Positions 1 through 8,055 of a stretch of DNA of 64,000 bases are shown piece by piece. Each line of letters starts with the position of its first letter. Position 1 is the stretch's first letter. The notes below the pieces were generated by a model. That model was not told the DNA's origin. It was given only the letters and a program-made list of their open reading frames with translations, and searched no databases. A program made the position numbers and the translations under genes. The DNA is from Massilia sp. 9096 (GTDB lineage: Bacteria; Pseudomonadota; Gammaproteobacteria; Burkholderiales; Burkholderiaceae_D): NCBI RefSeq assembly GCF_000745265.1, contig NZ_JQNN01000001.1, forward strand, positions 3,596,001 through 3,660,000, in the 5' to 3' direction.

Positions 1-1353
1 ATCCAGCGCGCGTGCCGCGAAATGGGCATCAAGACGGTCGTCGTGCACTCGGAAGCCGACAAGGACGCCAAGTACGTGAAATTGGCCGATGAATCCGTCT
101 GCATCGGTCCGGCGCAATCCGCGCAGAGCTACCTGAGCATGCCGGCAATCATCAGCGCGGCCGAAGTGACCGACGCCGAAGCGATCCACCCCGGCTACGG
201 CTTCCTGTCCGAAAACGCCGACTTCGCCGAGCGCGTCGAAAAGTCGGGCTTCGTGTTCATCGGCCCGCGCCCCGAATCGATCCGCATGATGGGCGACAAG
301 GTCTCGGCCAAGCAGGCCATGATCCGCGCCGGCGTGCCTTGCGTGCCGGGTTCGGACGGCGCCCTGCCCGACGATCCGAAGGAAATCATCCAGACCGCGC
401 GCAAGATCGGCTACCCGGTCATCATCAAGGCGGCCGGCGGCGGCGGCGGACGCGGCATGCGCGTCGTGCACACCGAAGCCGCGCTGCTGTCGGCCGTGCA
501 GATGACCAAGACCGAAGCCGGCACCGCCTTCGGCAACCCGGAAGTCTACATGGAGAAGTACCTGGAAAATCCGCGTCACGTGGAGATCCAGGTGCTGGCC
601 GACGAGCACAAGCAGGCCGTCTGGCTGGGCGAGCGCGACTGCTCGATGCAGCGCCGCCACCAGAAGGTGATCGAGGAAGCGCCGGCGCCGGGCATCCCGC
701 GCAAGACGATCGAGAAGATCGGCGAGCGCTGCGCCGAAGCCTGCCGCAAGATCGGCTACCGCGGCGCCGGCACCTTCGAGTTCCTGTACGAGAACGGCGA
801 GTTCTACTTCATCGAGATGAACACCCGCGTCCAGGTCGAGCACCCGGTCACCGAGATGATCACCGGGATCGACATCGTCCAGGAACAGATCCGCATCGCC
901 TGCGGCGAGCGCCTGCGCTTCAAGCAGCGCGACATCATGCTGTCGGGCCACGCGATCGAGTGCCGCATCAATGCGGAAGACCCGTTCAAGTTCACCCCGT
1001 CGCCGGGCCGCATCACCGGCTGGCACCCGCCGGGTGGTCCCGGCATCCGCGTCGATTCGCACGCCTACGCCGGCTATTACGTGCCGCCGCACTACGATTC
1101 GATGGTCGGCAAGGTCATCGCCTACGGCGCCACGCGCGACCAGGCGATCCGCCGCATGCAGATCGCGTTGTCGGAAATGGTGGTCGAGGGTATCCTGACG
1201 AATATCCCGCTGCACCGCGAGCTGATGGTCGACGCCCGCTTCATCGAAGGCGGCACCAACATCCACTACCTGGAGCAGAAGCTGGCCCACAAGCCGGACC
1301 TGCCGAAGGACGGCGGCATCGGTTCCAAATCCGAGAGCAAGGCAGAAGCATGA
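1..1353 (+). CDS. accC: Acetyl-CoA carboxylase biotin carboxylase subunit (5' end outside window)
   Basis: Catalyses ATP-dependent carboxylation of biotin on the carrier protein AccB, the first half-reaction of acetyl-CoA carboxylase in fatty-acid synthesis; cytosolic. The frame is open from base 1, and the first residues ([15 protein letters not shown]) match the family about 16 residues after its normal start, so only the extreme N-terminus is missing. Visible signatures are the Gly-rich ATP-grasp loop (GGGGGRGM), the [12 protein letters not shown] motif and [15 protein letters not shown] short charged C-terminal tail (KSESKAEA) extends past the usual end. The stop overlaps the prmA start by 4 bases (ATGA), indicating translational coupling. 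accB is expected just upstream, outside the window. The identification is firm. Confidence 0.97.
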   Translation: MQRACREMGIKTVVVHSEADKDAKYVKLADESVCIGPAQSAQSYLSMPAIISAAEVTDAEAIHPGYGFLSENADFAERVEKSGFVFIGPRPESIRMMGDKVSAKQAMIRAGVPCVPGSDGALPDDPKEIIQTARKIGYPVIIKAAGGGGGRGMRVVHTEAALLSAVQMTKTEAGTAFGNPEVYMEKYLENPRHVEIQVLADEHKQAVWLGERDCSMQRRHQKVIEEAPAPGIPRKTIEKIGERCAEACRKIGYRGAGTFEFLYENGEFYFIEMNTRVQVEHPVTEMITGIDIVQEQIRIACGERLRFKQRDIMLSGHAIECRINAEDPFKFTPSPGRITGWHPPGGPGIRVDSHAYAGYYVPPHYDSMVGKVIAYGATRDQAIRRMQIALSEMVVEGILTNIPLHRELMVDARFIEGGTNIHYLEQKLAHKPDLPKDGGIGSKSESKAEA

Positions 1354-2309
1354 GCTGGAACGAAGTCGTCATCGAAGTCGCACGCGCACACGCCGAGGCC
1401 TTGTCGGACGCCTTGATGGACATGGGCGCGCTGTCGGTGTCGGTGGAGGACGCCGACGAAGGCACCGCCGACGAGAAGCCGCTGTTCGGCGAGCCCGGCA
1501 TGGTCCCGACCGAGGCCGCCTGGGACCGCAGCCGCGTGGTCGCGCTGCTCGACGTCGACGCCGATCCGGCCCCGCTGGTGTTCGATGCGTTCACCTCGAT
1601 CGGCCTGCAGCAGGCGGTCGAGTTCACGACGCGTCCGGTGGCCGACGCCGACTGGGTGCGCCTGACGCAGTCGCAGTTCGAGCCGATCCACATCGGCAAG
1701 AACATCTGGGTCGTGCCGAGCTGGCACGAAGCGCCGGACCCGAACGGCCTGATCCTCGAGGTCGATCCGGGCCTGGCCTTCGGCACCGGCAGCCATCCGA
1801 CCACGCGCCTGTGCATGGAGTGGCTGGAAGCGCATCCGGCGCCCGGCAAATCGGTGCTGGACTACGGTTGCGGCTCGGGCATCCTGGCGATGGTCGCCAA
1901 GAAGCTCGGCGCCGGCGAAGTCACCGGGGTCGACATCGACCCGCAGGCGATCGAATCGGCCAACCTGAACGCCGAACGCAACCGCTGCGAGATCGACTTC
2001 TACGTGCCGGACGACTTCGGCGCCTCGAAGCACGGCGAACAGCGTTTCGACATCGTGGTCGCGAACATCCTGTCGAGCCCCCTCAAGCTGATGGCGCCGA
2101 TGCTCTCGGGCCGCGTCGCACCGGGCGGTTTCCTGACGCTGTCGGGCGTGCTGGCGCGCCAGGCCGAGGAAGTGGCCGCCGCCTACGCACCTTTCATCAA
2201 GCTGGGCGTCTGGGCCGAGCAGGATGGCTGGGTCGCCCTCCACGGGCAGCTCGGCCAGGACACCGCACCGCCGCCGCGCGCCGACTCGAGTCTGAACTCG
2301 GGCGAGTGA
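1350..2309 (+). CDS. prmA: Ribosomal protein L11 methyltransferase
   Basis: S-adenosylmethionine-dependent enzyme that trimethylates ribosomal protein L11. The protein is 319 residues, slightly longer than the E. coli enzyme (about 293). The N-terminal L11-recognition domain ([20 protein letters not shown]) is followed by a Rossmann methyltransferase fold with the SAM motif [13 protein letters not shown] near residue 168 and the ANILSSPL segment that corresponds to the catalytic NxL motif. The ATG at 1350 is chosen because it gives the conserved N-terminus and overlaps the accC stop by 4 bases. An accC-prmA-zinc-ribbon order is common in betaproteobacteria. A short Pro/Ala/Ser-rich tail ends the protein. 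Confidence 0.95.
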   Translation: MSWNEVVIEVARAHAEALSDALMDMGALSVSVEDADEGTADEKPLFGEPGMVPTEAAWDRSRVVALLDVDADPAPLVFDAFTSIGLQQAVEFTTRPVADADWVRLTQSQFEPIHIGKNIWVVPSWHEAPDPNGLILEVDPGLAFGTGSHPTTRLCMEWLEAHPAPGKSVLDYGCGSGILAMVAKKLGAGEVTGVDIDPQAIESANLNAERNRCEIDFYVPDDFGASKHGEQRFDIVVANILSSPLKLMAPMLSGRVAPGGFLTLSGVLARQAEEVAAAYAPFIKLGVWAEQDGWVALHGQLGQDTAPPPRADSSLNSGE

Positions 2310-2313
2310 CCGC

Positions 2314-4101
2314 ATGGCGCTCGCGACCCAGTGCCCGCATTGTCACACCACGTTCCGGGTCGCCTCGGACCAGCTCAAGCTCCGCGGCGGCATCGTCCGC
2401 TGCGGCGCCTGCCAGCGCATCTTCGACGGCAGCGCCCATCTGATCGACCTGGAGGCGCTGGCCGCCAAAAAGGCGAGCGAGGCGGCGCAAGCCGGAGCCG
2501 GGCTTGCTGCGCCGGCTGCTGCTCCACCTGTCATTTCATCTGCTGCCTCTTCTGCCGAGCCAGAGCCAGAGCCGGCGCTGCCTGCCGCAGCGCAAGCGCC
2601 CGTTGCCCCGGCCACGGCCTATCCGGCCCCGGATTCCCCTGCCGCGGATACTCCTGCCCTCGACGCGCCTGACGCCACCACCGCGCCATCTGCGTCGTCC
2701 GCGCCGGAGCCGGCCGCCGATGCCGGCGCCCAGCCGGTCTACACGCTCGATTTCGACCACACCTTCGATCCCTTCGGCATCCTGCCCAAGGCCGATCCGG
2801 CGCTCGGCGCCGATGCCGATGCCGATGCCGATGCCGATGCCGCCGGCTTGGCGCCGCCTGCGCCGCTTGGCGCCGGCACGCCGGACCGGATCGAGCCACG
2901 CCTGGACGTGGCGGCCGACCAGGATGCCGGCGCGCCCGCGCCCGAACCCGAGCCTGTGCCTGGGTTGCAAGCCGGGCCGGCGCCCGGATCCCTGGCTGCG
3001 TCGACGCCCGAGCCGGCGCCGGCCGCCGCAATCGAATCCCTCACGGCGCCCGAACCTGCCCTGCCTGCCACAGACTCGCCTGCGCCCGCATACGCGCCCG
3101 CGGGACGCATCGAGCCGAGCTTCGACCTGCCGGTCGACGAAGCCCTGGTCGCGCAGCCGCTGCCCGGCCATGAGCCCGATCTGGAGCCGGACTTCGGAGC
3201 GCATCCCGAGCCGCAGCAAACGCCGCCTGCGGACACGGAAACGCACACGGAACCGGCCGACGCACGCGCGAGCGCCCTTCCCGCCCAGGCCGCCGAAGCC
3301 GAAGCCGAAGCGGAAACTGCACCCGACAACCGGGCCGCCGTCGCCAGCACGCCGTCCGCAGCCCTGCCGCTGCGCGCCTCGGCCGACCACGACATGCCCC
3401 CGGCAGCCTCGGACGCGCGCCAGGAAGGCCAGGCGCCGCGATCGGCGCGCGCCAAGGCCGTCGACGCGCGCACGCGCCGCTCCAAGCTCACCCCGACCCG
3501 CATCGAAGCGCCGCGCCTGCGCGTGCCGGCCAGCAGCGAGAGCGACGAGCCGGAATTCGTCAAGCGCAGCCGGCGCCAGGAGCGCTCCGGCAAGGCCGTG
3601 CGCATCCTGATGGCGGTCGGCGCCGCCGCGCTGCTGCTGTTGCTGGCGGCCCAGCTGCTGATCGCCTACCGCAGCGAGCTGGCGCTGCGCTATCCGGCCG
3701 CGCGTGGGCTCCTGAACGGCCTGTGCGCCGCCGCCGATTGCCGCGTCGACCTGCCTGCCAAGGCCGAGAACCTGGTCATCGACGAGGGCGAACTGGCGCC
3801 GATCGGCGCCGACACCTATTCGCTCAATACGACCTTACGCAATCAGGGTAGCCTGATGCAGGCCTGGCCGAGCATCGAACTCGAGCTGACCGACGCCAAC
3901 AACAAGCCGCTGCTGCGCCGCGTGTTCGGTCCGGCCGACTACCTGCCGGAGGGCGCCGCCGGTGCTGCGGGAGCCGCGGGAGCCGCCGGCACGGCCGCCG
4001 CCAGCGGCTTCGGTGCGCACTCGGAACAGCCGGTCCGGCTCAACTTCGCTCTCGCCGACATCAAGCCGTCGGGCTACCATACTTTCGTTTTCTATCCCTG
4101 A
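2314..4101 (+). CDS. Zinc-ribbon and DUF3426 domain membrane protein
   Basis: 595 residues. The N-terminus is an MJ0042-type zinc ribbon with Cys7, Cys10, Cys30 and Cys33 (CPHC and CGAC knuckles). Residues of about 50 to 400 are a low-complexity Ala/Pro/Glu/Asp-rich linker, including an AD dipeptide run encoded by five perfect 6-base repeats at 2811-2840. One transmembrane helix follows at about 428-453, then a C-terminal DUF3426 domain. The N-terminus should be cytoplasmic and the DUF3426 part periplasmic. It starts 4 bases after prmA, so it is the third gene of the accC operon. Function is unknown; a metal-dependent envelope or regulatory role is only a guess. The linker is much longer than in many homologues. 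Confidence 0.85.
   Translation: MALATQCPHCHTTFRVASDQLKLRGGIVRCGACQRIFDGSAHLIDLEALAAKKASEAAQAGAGLAAPAAAPPVISSAASSAEPEPEPALPAAAQAPVAPATAYPAPDSPAADTPALDAPDATTAPSASSAPEPAADAGAQPVYTLDFDHTFDPFGILPKADPALGADADADADADAAGLAPPAPLGAGTPDRIEPRLDVAADQDAGAPAPEPEPVPGLQAGPAPGSLAASTPEPAPAAAIESLTAPEPALPATDSPAPAYAPAGRIEPSFDLPVDEALVAQPLPGHEPDLEPDFGAHPEPQQTPPADTETHTEPADARASALPAQAAEAEAEAETAPDNRAAVASTPSAALPLRASADHDMPPAASDARQEGQAPRSARAKAVDARTRRSKLTPTRIEAPRLRVPASSESDEPEFVKRSRRQERSGKAVRILMAVGAAALLLLLAAQLLIAYRSELALRYPAARGLLNGLCAAADCRVDLPAKAENLVIDEGELAPIGADTYSLNTTLRNQGSLMQAWPSIELELTDANNKPLLRRVFGPADYLPEGAAGAAGAAGAAGTAAASGFGAHSEQPVRLNFALADIKPSGYHTFVFYP
2811..2840 (+). repeat. Hexanucleotide tandem repeat (CGATGC x5)
   Basis: Five uninterrupted copies of a 6-base unit lie inside the linker of the DUF3426 gene and encode alternating Ala-Asp. 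Slippage would change the linker by two residues per unit and keep the frame. Confidence 0.9.
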
Positions 4102-4110
4102 GACCCACTC

Positions 4111-5049
4111 ATGAACAAGACCTCGCTGATCTGCGGCTCGATCGCCTTCGACAAGATCATGCAATACCATGGCCGCTTCGGCGACATCCTGCTGGCCGAC
4201 CAGCTGCACCGCGTGAACGTGTCCTTCCTGGTGCCGACCCTGCGCACCGAATACGGCGGCTGCGCGGTCAACATCGCCTATAACCTGAGCATGCTGGGCG
4301 GCGATCCGCTGATCATGGGCACCCTTGGCCAGGACGGCGCGGCCTACCTCGACCGCATGTGGCTGCAGGGCCTGGCGACCAAGGCGATCCGCACCATCGA
4401 CGACGCCTACACCGCCCAGTGCTTCGTCACCGCCGACCAGGACAACAACCAGATCAACGCCTTCCACCCGGGCGCGATGCAGTTCTCGCACGAGAACAAC
4501 CTGGCCGACCACCTGCCGCTGCGCGTGGCGATCATCTCGCCGGACGGCCGCGACGGCATGCTCAAGCACGCGCGCGACTGCGTCGCCAACAAGGTGCCGT
4601 TCATGTTCGACCCGGGCCAGCAGCTGCCGATGTTCAACGGCGAAGAGCTGATCCAGTTCATCGACCAGGCCACTTACCTGGCCTGCAACGATTACGAATT
4701 CGAGATGGTGATGGACCGCACCGGCCTGTCGCTGCACGACATCGCGGCTCGCCTGGATGCGCTGATCGTCACGCGCGGCGAGGAAGGTTCGGACATCTAC
4801 GCCGGCGGCGAGCACTACAAGATTCCGGTGGTGGCCGCGGAAAAGGTGGTCGACCCGACCGGTTGCGGCGACGCCTATCGCGCCGGCCTGCTGTTCGGCA
4901 TCGCCAACGACCTCGACTGGCCGACCTCCGGCCGCCTGGCCAGCCTGCTCGGTTCGATCAAGATCGCCCACCAGGGTGCGCAGAACCACAGCTTCACGGC
5001 GCAGCAGATCGCCGATCGCTTCGAAGCGGCGTTCGGCTACCGCTTCTGA
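4111..5049 (+). CDS. PfkB-family carbohydrate/nucleoside kinase
   Basis: 312 residues, ribokinase/adenosine-kinase fold. The N-terminus has the substrate-binding G-G motif (YGGCAVNIAYNLSMLGG) and the C-terminal half has the PfkB signature DPTGCGDAYRAGLL near residue 250, whose GCGD aspartate is the catalytic base. The family phosphorylates sugars or nucleosides with ATP; the sequence resembles adenosine-kinase-like members, but the substrate cannot be fixed from sequence. It starts 9 bases after the DUF3426 gene, so it is probably co-transcribed at the end of the accC cluster. A GC-rich hairpin at 5065-5090 without a T-run follows it. Confidence 0.85.
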   Translation: MNKTSLICGSIAFDKIMQYHGRFGDILLADQLHRVNVSFLVPTLRTEYGGCAVNIAYNLSMLGGDPLIMGTLGQDGAAYLDRMWLQGLATKAIRTIDDAYTAQCFVTADQDNNQINAFHPGAMQFSHENNLADHLPLRVAIISPDGRDGMLKHARDCVANKVPFMFDPGQQLPMFNGEELIQFIDQATYLACNDYEFEMVMDRTGLSLHDIAARLDALIVTRGEEGSDIYAGGEHYKIPVVAAEKVVDPTGCGDAYRAGLLFGIANDLDWPTSGRLASLLGSIKIAHQGAQNHSFTAQQIADRFEAAFGYRF

Positions 5050-5100
5050 CCTGCCTGCACCAGGCCCGCGCGCGCACGCATGCGCGCGGGCGCGACGCCA

Positions 5101-5625
5101 TCAGAAGATCGCTTGCCGCACCAGGTACTGAATGATCTGCAGCAGGACCAGGGCGATCAGCACCGAGAAATCGATCCCGCCGATCGCCGGCACCACGCGC
5201 CGGATCGGGCGCAGCAGCGGGTCGTTGAGCGCCCGCACGAACGGCGCCAGCGGCGCATCCGGGTTCACCCAGCTGAAGATCACTTCGATGATCAGGAGCC
5301 CCATGAAGCCGTAGACGATCCAGTTCACGAAGCGCAGCAGCGCGTACAGCACGACCGCCTGGCCGCTTGCGCCATACAGCAGCATCAGCGAGCTGGCGGC
5401 CAGCACTACCAGGAAGGCGCCGATCAGGCTGGCCCAATCATAGCCCCCCATGCCCGGCACGACGCGGCGCAGCGGCCGCACCAGCCAGTCCGACAACGTG
5501 AACGTGAATTGGCCGACCGAGGCCGGCGGGCGCACGCGGATCACCTGCATCCAGAACCGCAGCAGCAGGACGCCGCCGAGGACGCCCGCTACGGCGTCGA
5601 CGATCATCTGAAGAATGGGCAGCAC
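5101..5625 (-). CDS. YggT-family integral membrane protein
   Basis: 174 residues made of two YggT repeats, each with paired hydrophobic helices and the conserved pattern WLVRPLRRVVPGMGGYDW / PLLRPIRRVVPAIGGIDF. YggT proteins sit in the inner membrane; roles in osmotic tolerance and cell division have been proposed, and the molecular function is unclear. The start is a GTG at 5625, with an ideal AAGGAG five bases upstream; the next in-frame ATG (5607) would cut the first helix and lacks a ribosome site. Its leader lies directly downstream of the terminator that follows the AK-rich gene. It is convergent with the PfkB-type kinase gene. Confidence 0.9.
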   Translation of the reverse strand: MLPILQMIVDAVAGVLGGVLLLRFWMQVIRVRPPASVGQFTFTLSDWLVRPLRRVVPGMGGYDWASLIGAFLVVLAASSLMLLYGASGQAVVLYALLRFVNWIVYGFMGLLIIEVIFSWVNPDAPLAPFVRALNDPLLRPIRRVVPAIGGIDFSVLIALVLLQIIQYLVRQAIF

Positions 5626-5640
5626 AAAGACTCCTTGAAT

Positions 5641-5686
5641 AAAAAAACCGCCGTGCGGACGCGTTGCGCGCGCCTCACACAGCGGT
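5641..5686 (-). terminator. Rho-independent terminator of the AK-rich gene
   Basis: Read on the minus strand, a GC-rich stem (ACCGC...GCGGT outer pairs) is followed directly by seven T. It lies 33 bases past the stop of the AK-rich gene and just before the yggT ribosome site. Confidence 0.75.
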
Positions 5687-5718
5687 ATTTTGCCTGAACC
5701 AGGCGCGGACTGCCCGGA

Positions 5719-7362
5719 TTACGGACGGCTGCTGGTCGGGAACGGCCAGGCGGCCGGTGCGATCACCGACTTGGCCGCCGGCTGGGCGCCGTCCGACTTG
5801 GCGTCGGCCTTGGCTTCCGGCTTGGCGTCGTCTTTGGCTTGCGGTTGGGCGTCGGCCTTCGGCGCAGCCGACTTGGCGGCGCTCGACTTCTTGGCGGCCG
5901 GCTTCTTCGCGGCCGGAGTCTTGGCGGCGGTAGTCTTGGCGGCCGGGGCAGCGGCGGCGCTGTCGGCCTTCACTTCCGGCTGGGCTTCGGCGGTCTTGGC
6001 GGCGGCGGTCGACTTGGTCGCAGCGGTTTTGGTCGCGGTCGACTTGGTTGCAGCCGACTTGGTGGCAGCCGACTTGGTGGCAGCCGGCTGGGTTGCAGCG
6101 GACTTGGTCGCGGTCGATTTGGTTGCAGCCGACTTGGCGGCCGGGGCCTTGGCGGCGGCGGTCGACTTGGTGGCTGCGGTCTTGGTCGCAGTCGCGGTCG
6201 ATTTGGTTGCAGCCGACTTCGTGGCCGGGGTCTTGGCGGCGGTCGACTTGGTTGGAGCCGATTTGCTTGCGGCCGATTTGCTTGCGGTCGCGGTCGATTT
6301 GGTTGCGGTCGCGGTCGATTTGCTTGCAGCCGATTTGCTTGCAGCCGATTTGCTTGCGGTCGCGGTCGACTTGGCGGCCGGCGTCTTGGCGGCGGTCGAC
6401 TTGGTTGCAGCCGATTTGGTTGCAGCCGATTTGGTTGCAGCCGACTTGGTTGCCGGTGCCTTGGCGGCGGTCGACTTGGTTGCAGCCGACTTGGTTGCAG
6501 CCGACTTGGTTGCCGGCGCCTTGGCGGCGGTCGACTTGGTTGCTGCGGTCTTGGTCGCGGTCGAATTGGTCGTAGTCGATTTGGCGGCAGCGCCCTTGGC
6601 GGCGGTCTTGGTAGCGGCGCCTTTGGTCGCGCTCGATTTAGCTGCGGTCGATTTAGCTGGGGTCGATTTAGCTGCGGTCGACTTGGTGGCGGTCGATTTA
6701 GCTGCGGTCGACTTGGTGGCGGTCGATTTGGCTGCGGTCGATTTGGTTGCTGCCGTCTTGCTTGCGCTCGACTTGGCGGCTGCGCCTTTGGCGGCGGTCT
6801 TGGTGGCTGCAGTCTTGGTGGTTGCAGTCTTGGTGGCTGCGGTCTTGGTCGCGGTCGACTTGGCGGCTGCGCCTTTGGCGGCGGTCTTGGAGGCTGCGGT
6901 CTTGGTCGCAGCGCCCTTGCTTGCTGCCGACTTGGTGGCAGCCGACTTGGTGGCGGCGCCTTTGGCGGCGGTCGACTTGCTTGCCAGCGTCTTGGCAGCG
7001 GCCGATTTGGTGCGCGGCGACTTGGCGGCGGTCGACTTCGAAGCCAGGGTCTTGGCCGCGGTCGATTTGGTAGCGGTCGATTTAGCTGGCGTCGATTTGG
7101 CGGCGGTCGATTTGGCGGCGGTCGATTTGGCGGCGGTCGATTTGGCGGCGGTCGACTTGGTCACTGCGGTATTGGTGGCAGCGGTTTTCTTTGCAGCCGG
7201 TTTCGCGGCGGGCTTGGCTGCCGGCTTTGCTGCGGCTTTGGCAGCTGGTTTAGCTGCCGGTTTTGCGGCGGCTTTCTTTGCGACGGGTTTTTCTGCTGCT
7301 GCAGCTTTTGCGGCCGGCTTAGCGGCGGCTTTTGCTGCTGGTTTCTTAGCGGCTGTTGCCAT
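5719..7362 (-). CDS. Histone-H1-like alanine/lysine-rich repeat protein
   Basis: 547 residues composed almost entirely of Ala, Lys, Ser and Thr in short repeats (AAKPAAK near the N-terminus, then dozens of TAAKST, AATKSAA and TKTAAK units). A more acidic, Pro-rich tail follows, ending in APAAWPFPTSSRP. No globular domain, signal peptide or membrane segment is visible. Composition matches the C-terminal tails of eukaryotic H1 and the bacterial AlgP/Hc1-type proteins that bind and compact DNA, so a nucleoid role is inferred. The ATG at 7362 is preferred because GGAG stands 8 bases upstream; an upstream extension to 7419 lacks support. A strong terminator follows. The coding DNA is highly repetitive, so copy number should vary between strains. 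Confidence 0.8.
   Translation of the reverse strand: MATAAKKPAAKAAAKPAAKAAAAEKPVAKKAAAKPAAKPAAKAAAKPAAKPAAKPAAKKTAATNTAVTKSTAAKSTAAKSTAAKSTAAKSTPAKSTATKSTAAKTLASKSTAAKSPRTKSAAAKTLASKSTAAKGAATKSAATKSAASKGAATKTAASKTAAKGAAAKSTATKTAATKTATTKTAATKTAAKGAAAKSSASKTAATKSTAAKSTATKSTAAKSTATKSTAAKSTPAKSTAAKSSATKGAATKTAAKGAAAKSTTTNSTATKTAATKSTAAKAPATKSAATKSAATKSTAAKAPATKSAATKSAATKSAATKSTAAKTPAAKSTATASKSAASKSAASKSTATATKSTATASKSAASKSAPTKSTAAKTPATKSAATKSTATATKTAATKSTAAAKAPAAKSAATKSTATKSAATQPAATKSAATKSAATKSTATKTAATKSTAAAKTAEAQPEVKADSAAAAPAAKTTAAKTPAAKKPAAKKSSAAKSAAPKADAQPQAKDDAKPEAKADAKSDGAQPAAKSVIAPAAWPFPTSSRP
5995..7175 (-). repeat. Internal repeat array of the AK-rich gene
   Basis: Imperfect 12-15-base units of the type GTCGACTTGGTTGCAGCC (plus-strand reading) recur throughout. 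The stretches around 6400-6470 and 6460-6530 are near copies of each other, which is a substrate for slippage or recombination that preserves frame. Confidence 0.85.
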
Positions 7363-7524
7363 TTTATGTACTCCTTCTCTGCGATGAGAAAATGCGCTAC
7401 AAGGTTTGAACCCGTCCAACCCGGTCTGCTTGGTCGGGCGAATTATTCATCGGCGCACACGTGGGTGTACGTCAATGAATCCGGCACCAGCTGAATTGCT
7501 GCGACTTCTCAAAGGGAAGCTCGA

Positions 7525-7543
7525 AAAACCTGTCACAGGTTTT
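7525..7543 (-). terminator. Small hairpin with T-run (terminator or attenuator-like)
   Basis: AAAACCTG-TCA-CAGGTTTT is a perfect 8-base stem. On the minus strand it is followed by TTTTTC, giving a short intrinsic-terminator shape about 160 bases upstream of the AK-rich gene. It could end a small transcript or attenuate the leader; neither is shown. Confidence 0.4.
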
Positions 7544-7651
7544 GCGAAATCCCCTAGTTCGCAACGCTTCAGCTATCGTCGTCGCCGACGACCGAAACGA
7601 CTAAAGTTCGATGGTTCATGCCGCTGATTACATCGCCGCACACAGCGCTGC

Positions 7652-7709
7652 GAAAAGAAAAAGCCGCCATGCCCGAATCCGGTTCAGGCAATGCGGCTTG
7701 TTCTTTTCG
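7652..7709 (-). terminator. Rho-independent terminator
   Basis: Minus strand: GCCGCATTGCC pairs with GGGCATGGCGGC across a 12-base loop, followed by TTTTTCTTTTC. Flanking bases (GAAAAGAA / TTCTTTTC) extend the stem. It probably ends the glycosyltransferase transcript about 350 bases past its stop. Confidence 0.65.
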
Positions 7710-8017
7710 CTAAGCTTACGTGCATACTGAATGAATCAGCGTCCCATTTTTGATCGGTTTGCTCCACGTTTGACGCCCTATTCGATTGGCGTGTTCACGT
7801 TTTGACAAATTCAATCACGTAAAGTACACGAAAACCTTGTCAGTGCGCAACCCGCACACAATATTTTTCATGCACTTGTCAACGGCGAACCGGCGATATC
7901 TTCAATACGAATCAATCGCTGCGATCACGTGCGATTCCTTTCATCCTTCTGCTTAGTCTCCAAAAACAAGCGCGCCCAACAAGTCGGGCAAATAAGGCCA
8001 CACCCGACTGCAATTTC

Positions 8018-8047
8018 GCATAGCGCCTTTATCTACGGGCGCTATGC
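8018..8047. repeat. Perfect 10-base inverted repeat downstream of the glycosyltransferase
   Basis: GCATAGCGCC and GGCGCTATGC are separated by 10 bases and begin 9 bases after the glycosyltransferase stop. No T-run follows, so it may stabilise the mRNA 3' end rather than terminate. Confidence 0.6.
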
Positions 8048-8055
8048 AGCGCCGC

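Larger units (their letters stand above)
7363..8055. other. Long intergenic region with three hairpins, no convincing gene
   Basis: About 690 bases, less GC-rich than the genes around it, separate the AK-rich gene from the glycosyltransferase gene (both minus strand). It contains a 19-base hairpin (7525-7543), a terminator-like hairpin (7652-7709), a 7-base inverted repeat (7982-7988 with 8003-8009) and a perfect 10-base stem (8018-8047). Possible reading frames here have no ribosome site or recognisable product. The leader of the AK-rich gene could begin anywhere in the first 300 bases; no clear promoter was found. Confidence 0.5.

Noticed and set aside
5690..7387. Plus-strand frame of 565 codons over the AK-rich gene (Leu/Val/Ala/Asp repeats)
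   Set aside because: Repeat DNA keeps several frames open. The minus-strand frame has a good ribosome site and terminator and a known protein type; the plus frame has neither.
7406..7627. 73-codon plus-strand frame with Arg-rich end
   Set aside because: No ribosome site, no terminator of its own, and it crosses the palindromic hairpin. Not supported.
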